The notes under the pieces were generated by a model. That model saw only the letters and a list, made by a program, of their open reading frames with translations, had not been told where the DNA came from and ran no database searches. 31,619 bases of DNA from Fen-1273 sp035516035 (GTDB taxonomy: Bacteria; Bacteroidota; Ignavibacteria; UBA10030; UBA6906), in NCBI GenBank assembly GCA_035516035.1, contig DATJAS010000147.1:1-31619 (forward strand), read 5' to 3'. The number at the start of each line of letters is the position of its first letter. The stretch's first letter is position 1. Shown in pieces: positions 16,141 through 22,832 of the stretch. A program made the translations under genes and the position numbers.

Positions 16141-17136
16141 TCACGACGGGGCGCCGGTCCGCTTGAGGATCGTCGCTTTGACGAGACCGAACCGTATCGG
16201 CGTGTCCGGGGCTACTTCCGTGTCGCTGGCGATCTTCTTGTCTGCAACGTATGTGCCGTTCTTGCTCCCGAGGTCGCGCAGCGCGACCTTTCCCGCGCGG
16301 ACCGTGATGATCGCGTGGTTGCGTGATATCGACGCGTCATCGACCGCCACGTCGCTCGTCGAGAGGCGGCCGACCGTGTTTTCCCCCTCCTTCAGGTTCA
16401 CGGACGACTTCTCCCCCCGGACGTTCTTGAACTCGAGCGCAAAGCGGGGAAGGGAGAGGAGATCGGCCAGCTGGGCCTCGTCGATCAGCATCGTGGGCGC
16501 AGCATCGCGCGCCTGCGGCGCGGGCGCCTTCTCCTGGACCGGCTCCGGCGCAGGGGGCGGGGGCGCGAGCGCAGCCTCCGGCTCGGCCGCAACTTCGGGT
16601 GCCGGTGCGTACTTCGGGGGCGCCTCGGCCAGCCCGAACGCGTCTTCATGTGGGGCGGGCTGTGGGGCCGGCTGTGGCACTGGCGCAGCAGCCTTCGGCT
16701 CCGGGGGTGCCGGAGGCTCCTCGGCCGGGGGCGCGGCCCCGGGAGCGGCCGACTCCGCACTCTTCCGCTTCGGAGGGGCCTCAGGTTCGACCGGGAGGTC
16801 TTTCGGCGGCGGCGGAAGCGGATCGGAGGCCTGGCCGGATTCCACCGTGAAAATGAACGTGAACGTGTTGGCAAACATGATCACGTGCTTCTTCTCGAGC
16901 TTCGCCTTCCCCTGCACCGGCTTGCCGTCGAGCAGCGTGCCGTTGTGGCTCTTGAAATCCTCCAGGAAATAAGACCCCTTTTTCTGGTCGAAATAGATGC
17001 GCGCATGCTTCGCCGACAGGACGCCGCTCTTGATGAGCAGATTGCACTCAGGGCCGTGTCCGATGACAGCCTCCGCCACGATCTCATAGACCTTGCCTGG
17101 GAGCGCGGCGGATTTCGAATTCAATCGTGCGTACAT
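16141..17136 (-). CDS. Double-FHA-domain protein with Pro/Ala-rich linker
   Basis: A 331-residue cytoplasmic protein, first gene of the signalling operon. FHA1 (about 20-95) contains 'VIGHGPECNLLI', 'SAKHARIYF' and 'SHNGTLLDG'. A linker of about 115 residues, mostly Pro, Ala and Glu, follows. FHA2 (about 250-325) contains 'VGRLSTSDVAVDD', 'ISRNHAIITV' and 'LGSKNGTYV'. FHA domains bind phosphothreonine peptides, usually kinase autophosphorylation sites. FHA2 is canonical; in FHA1 the Arg of the GR motif is His and the SRxH motif is altered, so its phosphopeptide binding may be weak or lost. The ATG at 17136 has no obvious Shine-Dalgarno site, and a promoter-like pair lies about 55 bp upstream. 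It is likely an adaptor linking the kinase to downstream partners. Confidence 0.9.
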   Translation of the reverse strand: MYARLNSKSAALPGKVYEIVAEAVIGHGPECNLLIKSGVLSAKHARIYFDQKKGSYFLEDFKSHNGTLLDGKPVQGKAKLEKKHVIMFANTFTFIFTVESGQASDPLPPPPKDLPVEPEAPPKRKSAESAAPGAAPPAEEPPAPPEPKAAAPVPQPAPQPAPHEDAFGLAEAPPKYAPAPEVAAEPEAALAPPPPAPEPVQEKAPAPQARDAAPTMLIDEAQLADLLSLPRFALEFKNVRGEKSSVNLKEGENTVGRLSTSDVAVDDASISRNHAIITVRAGKVALRDLGSKNGTYVADKKIASDTEVAPDTPIRFGLVKATILKRTGAPS

Positions 17137-17192
17137 GGGCGCATGAGATGGTTGTTATCGATGCCGTTGCGGCGACTCTGACCCGGAAACTG

Positions 17193-17222
17193 AAAATACA
17201 TCAATATCCCCCTGATTGTCAA
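17193..17222 (-). promoter_or_regulatory. Candidate promoter and operator-like palindrome for the FHA-PP2C-kinase operon
   Basis: On the minus strand TTGACA (17222-17217), an 18-bp spacer and TATTTT (17198-17193) lie about 55 bp before the FHA gene start. A perfect inverted repeat TGATTG-T-CAATCA (17213-17225) overlaps the -35 box and could be an operator. Read as a Bacteroidota promoter, the same site is TTG, 21 bp, TATTTTCA. Confidence 0.5.
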
Positions 17223-17534
17223 TCAACGACTGCGCCGCCCGGCGGAAATGTGATCTGTCACGTGCCGGCCGAAACCGCATGTTTTCTGGTGATTTAGGGA
17301 GATTCTCCCGGGACACCCGGGAAGCGGGGCCCGTCGGAGAGGAGTGACCTTCCGGCAGGGGCGAGGTGCCAGCGCCGTGTCGACGGCGCATGCGCAGTGA
17401 GCTTTCCTCGCTGATGAGCATCGTATGCCGGGTGAGGGAAGAGAGCGATTGTGCCGCGTACGCGCAGGATTGTACACAGAACCGAGGGAAAAGTCAAGAG
17501 ATTCGCGGGCCTGTCCTTTGTATGCGAATTCTTG

Positions 17535-17542
17535 TATCTTTG
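17535..17542 (+). promoter_or_regulatory. Candidate -7 box for the peptidase T gene
   Basis: TATCTTTG matches the Bacteroidota TAnnTTTG box exactly and sits about 32 bp before the ATG at 17574. The nearest upstream TTTG (17517-17520) is spaced only 14 bp away, shorter than usual, so the -33 element is uncertain. Confidence 0.4.
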
Positions 17543-17573
17543 CGCACCATTCAAAAATCCCGGGACGAGCACA

Positions 17574-18830
17574 ATGAAGCAGTCAGCACTGGACAGGTTT
17601 CTCCGCTATGCGAAAATCGACACGCAGTCCAAGGACGATTCGGAAAGCTATCCCAGCACGCAGAAGCAGTTCGACCTCCTCCACCTCCTCCTTGGGGAAC
17701 TGAAGGAGCTCGGCCTCCGCGACGCCTCGATCGACAGGTACGGCTACGTGATGGCGACCCTCCCGTCCAATCTTCCCCCCTCCCACCCCGCCCGTTCGCG
17801 CGTGCCTGTCATCGGTTTTGTCGCCCACGTGGACACGTCCCCCTCGGCATCGGGCGCAGGGGTGAAGCCCCAGGTCATCCGCAACTACCGGGGGGGAGAC
17901 ATCGTCCTGCCCGGGGACACATCGGTCGTCATCCGGGAGGCGGAAAACCCGGAGCTGAAGCGGAACATCGGGAAGGACATCGTGACGTCCGACGGCACCA
18001 CGCTCCTGGGCGCGGACGACAAGGCGGGGTGCGCCATCATCATGACGGCGATCCAGACACTCTCCCAGGCGCCGGAGTTCCTCCACGGCGACATCCGCGT
18101 CGCGTTTACGCCCGACGAGGAGGTCGGGGCGGGGACGAAATTCTTCGACCTGAAGAAATTCGGCGCGGCGTACGCCTACACGGTGGACGGCGATACGCCG
18201 GGCGAGCTCAACAAGGAGACGTTCAGCGCCGACCTGGCCGTGATCACGGTCCACGGCCGGAACATCCACCCGGGGAGCGCCAAGAACATCATGGTGAACT
18301 CCCTCCGCGCGATGGCCGACATCATCGCGCGCATGCCGAAGGACATGGCGCCGGAGACCACCGAGGGCTACGAGCCGTACATCCACCCCCACCTCCTCGA
18401 GGGGGAGGAAGCGCGCTCGACGCTCAAGATCCTCCTGCGGGATTTCAACACGCAGGGACTCGAGGCCCTGCGCGGGAAGCTCGAGTCGATCATCGCCGAG
18501 GTGAGGCCGCTCCACCCGAAGGCCCGCATCGAGCTGCAGGTGGTCGAGCAGTACCGCAACATGAAGGATTACATGGGCAACGACACCCGCGTCCTGGACT
18601 GCATGTGGGAGGCGACGCGCCGGGCCGGACTCACCCCCCGGTGGGTCCCGATCCGCGGGGGCACCGACGGCTCGCGGCTGACGGAAAAGGGGCTCCCCAC
18701 CCCGAACATCTTCACCGGGGGACAGAACTACCACGGGACGACCGAGTGGCTCGCGGTCGAGGGCATGAACACATCGGTCGACACCGTGGTCCACCTCGCC
18801 CGTCTCTGGGTCGAACAGAGCGCGGCCTGA
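17574..18830 (+). CDS. pepT: Peptidase T (tripeptide aminopeptidase, M20B)
   Basis: 418 residues, close to the roughly 410 usual for PepT. This cytoplasmic di-zinc enzyme removes the N-terminal residue from tripeptides. Motifs in order: 'GFVAHVDTSPSASG' (first zinc ligand His and catalytic-support Asp), 'LLGADDKAG' (bridging Asp), 'FTPDEEVGAG' (catalytic and metal Glu), 'YTVDGDTPGE', 'NIHPGSAKN', and the C-terminal 'IRGGTDGSRLTEKGLPTPNIFTGGQNYHG' block with the last His ligand. The start at 17574 is chosen because the family begins at this point and a promoter-like box lies just upstream; the frame reads back to 17451 without family similarity. The next gene encodes an OPT transporter, so imported small peptides could be degraded by this enzyme. 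Confidence 0.96.
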   Translation: MKQSALDRFLRYAKIDTQSKDDSESYPSTQKQFDLLHLLLGELKELGLRDASIDRYGYVMATLPSNLPPSHPARSRVPVIGFVAHVDTSPSASGAGVKPQVIRNYRGGDIVLPGDTSVVIREAENPELKRNIGKDIVTSDGTTLLGADDKAGCAIIMTAIQTLSQAPEFLHGDIRVAFTPDEEVGAGTKFFDLKKFGAAYAYTVDGDTPGELNKETFSADLAVITVHGRNIHPGSAKNIMVNSLRAMADIIARMPKDMAPETTEGYEPYIHPHLLEGEEARSTLKILLRDFNTQGLEALRGKLESIIAEVRPLHPKARIELQVVEQYRNMKDYMGNDTRVLDCMWEATRRAGLTPRWVPIRGGTDGSRLTEKGLPTPNIFTGGQNYHGTTEWLAVEGMNTSVDTVVHLARLWVEQSAA

Positions 18831-18851
18831 CGGGCCTGCCGAAGCTCACGA

Positions 18852-18879
18852 ACGCGCCGCTCCACCCCGGACGGCGCGT
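18852..18879 (+). terminator. Perfect 8-bp stem-loop between pepT and the OPT gene
   Basis: ACGCGCCG (18852-18859), a 12-base loop and CGGCGCGT (18872-18879) form a perfect stem 21 bp after the pepT stop. No T-run follows, so it is at best a weak or partial terminator, or a transcript-stability element that lets pepT and the transporter be expressed at different levels. Confidence 0.4.
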
Positions 18880-18905
18880 CCCCACACTGCCACCAGGAGC
18901 ACTCC

Positions 18906-20903
18906 ATGGAACAAGAGACGGCTGCACCCAACGGACTCCCCGCGAACGCGTACAAGGAGCTCCCCCCCGGCGAGGAATACCGGCCGATCAACGGTCCCGC
19001 CCGGACTCCGCCGGAAGTCACCGGCTGGTCCGTCGGCTGGGGACTCTTCATGGCCGTCCTCTTCTCGGCGGCGGCGGCCTATTCGGGCCTGAAGATCGGG
19101 CAGGTGTTCGAAGCCGCGATCCCGATCGCGATCCTCGCCGTCGGGTTGTCCGCGGCGGCCAAGAAGAAAGAGGCGCTCTCGCAGAACGTCATCATCCAGT
19201 CGATCGGCGCCAGCTCCGGCGTGATCGTGGCCGGGGCGATCTTCACCATCCCCGCGCTCTACATCCTCCACCTCCCGGCCAGCTTCTTCCAGGTCTTTTT
19301 CGCCTCCGCGCTGGGCGGCTTCCTGGGCATCCTCTTCCTCATTCCCTTCAGGAAGTACTTCGTGAAGGACATGCACGGGAGGCTTCCCTTCCCCGAAGCG
19401 ACGGCGACGACCGAGATCCTGGTGGCCGGCGAGAAGGGGGGAAAACAGGCGGGCGTCCTCGTCGTGGCCGGCCTGATCGGCGGGCTGTTCGATTTCGCGT
19501 TCAGCATGTTCGGGGCATGGTCGGAGGTCATCACGTCGAAAATGTTCGGCGCGGGAGCCGCGCTGGCCGAGAAGCTCCGGCTGGAATTCCGCGTGAACGT
19601 CTCCGCGATGGTCTTCGGGCTCGGCTACATCGTGGGACTGAAATACTCCGCGATCATCGCGGCCGGCTCGTTCCTCTCCTGGTTCGTCCTCGTGCCGCTC
19701 TTCGCCGAGGTGGGACATTCGCTGGCGGTCCCCCTCGGGTCGTCCGCGACGAAGCTCGTCAGCGCGATGAACGCCGAGGAGATCTTCCGGAACTACGTCC
19801 GGCAGATCGGCATCGGGGGCATCGCCATGGCCGGGCTCGTGGGCATCATCCGGTCCTCGCGGGTGATCGCGGGCGCCTTTGGCCTCGCCTGGCGCGAGGT
19901 CACGCACCGGAAGGCCGACGCTGCCACCGCGCCGTCCAGGACGCAGACCGACATCAGGATGCTGTTCAACATCCTGCTCATCCTCCTGACGGCGATCCTG
20001 GTCTTCGTCTTCTTCTACGCGGGCGTGGTGTTCGATCTCACGCACGCGGCGGCCGGGCTCCTGATCGTGGTCATCGTCTCCTTCCTCTTCACGACGGTGG
20101 CCGCCAACGCGACCGCCATCGTCGGGACAAACCCCGTCTCCGGCATGACGCTGATGACGCTGATCCTCTCCTCGCTCGTCCTGAGCGAGGTGGGGCTCAC
20201 CGGGAACGCCGGCATCGTCGGCGCGCTCATCATCGGCGGCGTGGTCTGCACCGCGCTCTCCGTGGCCGGGGGATTCGTCACCGACCTGAAGATCGGCTAC
20301 TGGATCGGCACGACGCCGAAGAAACAGGAGACCTGGAAGTTCCTGGGTGTCCTCGTTTCCGCGGCGACGGTGGGCGGCGTGATCCTGATCCTGAACCAGA
20401 CGTACGGCTTCACGGGCGAGCACGCGATGGTCGCCCCCCAGGCCAACGCGATGGCCGCCGTCATCCAGCCGCTGATGTCCAACGCGCCCGCCCCGTGGGT
20501 CCTGTACATGGTCGGCGCCATCATCGCGCTCATCCTGACGATGGTCGGCATTTCGCCGCTCGCCTTCGCCCTGGGGATGTACATCCCGCAGGAGCTGAAC
20601 ACCCCGCTCCTCTTCGGCGGCCTGGTCGCGTGGTGGGTCACGACGCGGAGCCGGAACGAGAAGCTCAACAGCGCGCGTTTCTCGCGGGGAACGCTCATCG
20701 CCTCCGGGTTCATCGCCGGCGGCGCGCTCTTCGGCGTGCTGGCGGCGTTCCTCCGGTTCCTCGACCAGTACCTCCACGTGGGCGTCGCCGACTGGTACCT
20801 TTCCTCCTGGGAGGCGAATGCCGGGCAGGTCGCGGGACTCGTCATGTTCGTGCTCCTCGTCGCGTACACGCTCTGGGATACGATGCGGGCAAAGGAGGAG
20901 TGA
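18906..20903 (+). CDS. OPT-family oligopeptide transporter
   Basis: A 665-residue polytopic inner-membrane protein with roughly 14-16 hydrophobic helices. The N-terminus after a polar lead is typical of the bacterial OPT branch ('WSVGWGLFMAVLFSAAAAYSGLKIGQVFEAAIPIAIL', 'SQNVIIQSIGASSGVIVAGAIFTIPAL', 'FLIPFRKYFVKDMHGRLPFPEATATTEIL'). Members import oligopeptides or, in some cases, metal chelates by proton symport. The ATG at 18906 has an AGGAG site. The gene follows pepT by 75 bp, which favours peptide uptake. Its last codons contain the AAGGAGGAG ribosome site of the next gene, implying translational coupling. Confidence 0.93.
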   Translation: MEQETAAPNGLPANAYKELPPGEEYRPINGPARTPPEVTGWSVGWGLFMAVLFSAAAAYSGLKIGQVFEAAIPIAILAVGLSAAAKKKEALSQNVIIQSIGASSGVIVAGAIFTIPALYILHLPASFFQVFFASALGGFLGILFLIPFRKYFVKDMHGRLPFPEATATTEILVAGEKGGKQAGVLVVAGLIGGLFDFAFSMFGAWSEVITSKMFGAGAALAEKLRLEFRVNVSAMVFGLGYIVGLKYSAIIAAGSFLSWFVLVPLFAEVGHSLAVPLGSSATKLVSAMNAEEIFRNYVRQIGIGGIAMAGLVGIIRSSRVIAGAFGLAWREVTHRKADAATAPSRTQTDIRMLFNILLILLTAILVFVFFYAGVVFDLTHAAAGLLIVVIVSFLFTTVAANATAIVGTNPVSGMTLMTLILSSLVLSEVGLTGNAGIVGALIIGGVVCTALSVAGGFVTDLKIGYWIGTTPKKQETWKFLGVLVSAATVGGVILILNQTYGFTGEHAMVAPQANAMAAVIQPLMSNAPAPWVLYMVGAIIALILTMVGISPLAFALGMYIPQELNTPLLFGGLVAWWVTTRSRNEKLNSARFSRGTLIASGFIAGGALFGVLAAFLRFLDQYLHVGVADWYLSSWEANAGQVAGLVMFVLLVAYTLWDTMRAKEE

Positions 20904-20909
20904 TCCGGC

Positions 20910-21815
20910 GTGGCCCGGAGTGCACGGCCCCGGACGCGCGCGGCGAGCATCAACCTCTCCGACATCGTCCGGCAGTTCCGCGGCGGCATCGTCGTCGCGC
21001 TGTCGCTCGTGGTCGTCGAGCACGTGGCGTGGATCATCGAGCCCACGCTGTTCGGGACGCTGATCGACGCCACGATCGAAGAGCTGAAGGGGACCCCGGG
21101 GGCGTCGTACATCCTCCCCCTGTCGCTCTGGGTGGGGGCCTTTCTCGTCAACTCCGGCGTGGGAACCGCCCGGCGCTCGGTCGACCAGCGGATCTACCTG
21201 AACATGTTCACCGAGATCGCCACGCGCGTGTCGCAGGCGGCGGTGGACCGGCGCCTGAACGTCTCGCAGACCGCGGCGCGCGCGCAGCTCTCCCGCGAGT
21301 TCATCACGTTTTTCCAGTACAGGATCCCGGATATCGGTGAGCAGGCGATTGCGATCGGCGGCGCGCTGATCGGGCTGATGTTTTTCGACTACCGGATCGC
21401 CGTCGCCTGCCTCTTCGTCGTGGCCCCCCTGCTGGCGGTGCACCGGTTCTACAACAGGACCGTGGTCACCCTGCAGAAGGAGGTCCACGACAGCGTGGAG
21501 GAGACATACGAAATCTTCGCCACGAAGGACCCGCAGAAGGTGCGCGAGTACTTCACCGCGCTGGCGCAGCCCCAGCAGCGGATCGCCGACTGGGGGGCGG
21601 TCTCCTTCGGGCTCCTGCGGCTGGTGCTGCTCGGGATATTCCTGGTCGTCCTCTACATCAGCCTCGACCTGGACGACTTCACCACGGGGGCGATCTACTC
21701 GATCGTCGCCTACCTCTGGACGTTCGTCACCTCGTCGGAATACCTGCCGGAGCTGCTCGAGAGCTGGACGTCGCTGAAAGACATCGCCGCGCGGCTCAGG
21801 AGCGAACAATTCTGA
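20910..21815 (+). CDS. ABC-transporter-like six-helix membrane protein without an ATPase domain
   Basis: A 301-residue membrane protein from a GTG at 20910, about 10 bases after a perfect AAGGAGGAG site that lies inside the end of the OPT gene. Helices are visible at about 28-50, 68-86, 135-160, 165-185 and 235-285. The middle cytoplasmic part ('ARAQLSREFITFFQYRIPDIGEQ', 'HDSVEETYEIF') resembles type I ABC exporter transmembrane domains that occur as stand-alone proteins (the ABC_membrane_3 style), but no Walker motifs follow. No ATPase gene is adjacent, so it may pair with one elsewhere or have another role. Placement in the pepT-OPT operon is supported by the overlapping ribosome site. Confidence 0.7.
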   Translation: MARSARPRTRAASINLSDIVRQFRGGIVVALSLVVVEHVAWIIEPTLFGTLIDATIEELKGTPGASYILPLSLWVGAFLVNSGVGTARRSVDQRIYLNMFTEIATRVSQAAVDRRLNVSQTAARAQLSREFITFFQYRIPDIGEQAIAIGGALIGLMFFDYRIAVACLFVVAPLLAVHRFYNRTVVTLQKEVHDSVEETYEIFATKDPQKVREYFTALAQPQQRIADWGAVSFGLLRLVLLGIFLVVLYISLDLDDFTTGAIYSIVAYLWTFVTSSEYLPELLESWTSLKDIAARLRSEQF

Positions 21816-21848
21816 GACAACGGCCGCACGCACGGGAGGAGAGGGAAA

Positions 21849-22259
21849 ATGGCAATCGGACCGGAGGATGAACGCACCTTTCGCCGCATGGCGGCCGCGG
21901 GGGCGCTGAGCGCGGGCTGCGCGGTCGCCCTCGGGGCGTTCGGCGCCCACGGCCTGCGGCGCGTGCTGGCGCCCGATATGCTCGCCGTCTACGAGACCGC
22001 GGCCCGGTACCAGATGTATCACGCGCTCGCGCTCACGGCGGCCGCGCTCGCCGCCCTGGCACTTCCGGTGCACCGCCGGCGCGCCCGCTGGGCCTGCATG
22101 GCGTTCGCAGCCGGAACGCTCCTCTTCTCGGGGAGCCTCTACGCGCTCGCGCTCACCGGGGCGGGGGCGCTGGGGGCCGTGACGCCGCTCGGGGGGCTCG
22201 CCTTTATCGCCGGGTGGGTCCTCCTGGGCGCCGCCTTCCTGGGAAGGGAACACGGTTGA
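21849..22259 (+). CDS. DUF423 family membrane protein (YgdD-like)
   Basis: A 136-residue inner-membrane protein with four hydrophobic helices. The diagnostic family phrases are present: 'GAFGAHGLRRVL', 'YETAARYQMYHALALT', 'FSGSLYALALTG' and 'VTPLGGLAFIAGWVLLG'. The function of DUF423 is unknown. The ATG at 21849 has GGGAGGAGAGGG upstream. It lies 33 bp after the ABC-like membrane gene and probably ends the same transcript or continues into the next small gene. Confidence 0.92.
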   Translation: MAIGPEDERTFRRMAAAGALSAGCAVALGAFGAHGLRRVLAPDMLAVYETAARYQMYHALALTAAALAALALPVHRRRARWACMAFAAGTLLFSGSLYALALTGAGALGAVTPLGGLAFIAGWVLLGAAFLGREHG

Positions 22260-22322
22260 ACTTCTTGCGGCGTTTACCGATATTGAAAGGTTCGGGATCA
22301 TACACCAGCGCAGAGGTGTCCG

Positions 22323-22673
22323 GTGTTCAAGAAGGTCCTCGCCTTTCTCGTCATCGTCTCGCTTGCCGTCCTGTTCTGGTTCGCCTTCGCCATCTGGACG
22401 GGGCTCTACTCGATTTATTCGATCCCTCCGTCAAAGGATGATCCGGACGGGTCCACGCTGATCGTGGCGCGCGAAGAGGGGGAGCCGATGTTCAACTCCC
22501 CGCAGTACAAGCCTCCGCCGAAGAAGGCGGAACCCTCCGGCGGCATCGGCTTCGGCACCACGCCGCACGCCAGGCGACCCCTGGACCAGCGGACGATCGT
22601 CGAGCTTCCGTACGTGGAATGGGCGTACCAGAAGTCGCTCGAGTCCCCCCCGGAGGAAAGCCCCGCGAACTGA
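22323..22673 (+). CDS. Small bitopic membrane protein, unknown function
   Basis: 116 residues from a GTG at 22323 with AGAGG about seven bases upstream. One membrane helix (residues 6-28: LAFLVIVSLAVLFWFAFAIW) is followed by a hydrophilic, Pro-rich region of about 85 residues, probably exported, ending 'YVEWAYQKSLESPPEESPAN'. I recognise no family. The 63-bp gap from the DUF423 gene contains a weak promoter-like TATTGAAA. Confidence 0.6.
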   Translation: MFKKVLAFLVIVSLAVLFWFAFAIWTGLYSIYSIPPSKDDPDGSTLIVAREEGEPMFNSPQYKPPPKKAEPSGGIGFGTTPHARRPLDQRTIVELPYVEWAYQKSLESPPEESPAN

Positions 22674-22684
22674 AACTTTCCCCG

Positions 22685-22721
22685 CCGCACCGCCGTTTCA
22701 GCACTGAACCCGGAGGTGCGG
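22685..22721 (+). terminator. Nested hairpin after the small membrane gene
   Basis: CCGCACC (22685-22691) pairs with GGTGCGG (22715-22721), and an inner TTCAG-CA-CTGAA stem lies within the loop. It begins 11 bp after the stop of the small membrane gene and before the adaptor gene, as expected for a transcript end, but no T-run follows. Confidence 0.4.
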
Positions 22722-22832
22722 GGACGGGCGTGCAACTTACCGGCGGAAACGCGCCGCTCGCCGAAGACCCTGCGCCCGGGCTCCCCGCGCATGCGTATAT
22801 TGACCCGTCAGCACGAGTGACACAGAAAACCA

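Larger units (their letters stand above)
17137..17573. other. Intergenic region with divergent promoters and hairpin cluster
   Basis: This 437-bp gap separates the minus-strand signalling operon from the plus-strand peptidase T gene. Short frames across it look random. It holds one promoter candidate toward each side and, between them, consecutive stem-loops: GCGCCGT-GTCG-ACGGCGC (17372-17389), CAGTGAG-CTTTC-CTCGCTG (17395-17413, one G-U pair) and GCAT-CGT-ATGC (17418-17428), preceded by a weaker GGCA/TGCC pair (17354-17370). I compared it by eye with SRP RNA, RNase P RNA, tmRNA and common riboswitches and found no convincing match. Confidence 0.5.

Noticed and set aside
17290..17500. RNase P RNA, SRP RNA or riboswitch in the intergenic gap
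   Set aside because: Short words such as GAGGAAAG on the minus strand and GGTGCCAG on the plus strand recall RNase P RNA, but the conserved blocks are missing or misplaced. Kept only as an unassigned hairpin region.
17366..21340. Plus-strand open frame of 1324 codons
   Set aside because: It overlaps pepT and the OPT gene in another frame, and the translation is a run of Arg, Gly, Pro and His without hydrophobic structure.
18846..22301. Minus-strand open frame of 1151 codons
   Set aside because: It lies antisense to four well-supported genes (OPT, ABC-like, DUF423 and part of pepT surroundings). Its product is Arg/Glu/Asp/His-rich with no fold-like pattern, as expected for antisense frames in GC-rich DNA.
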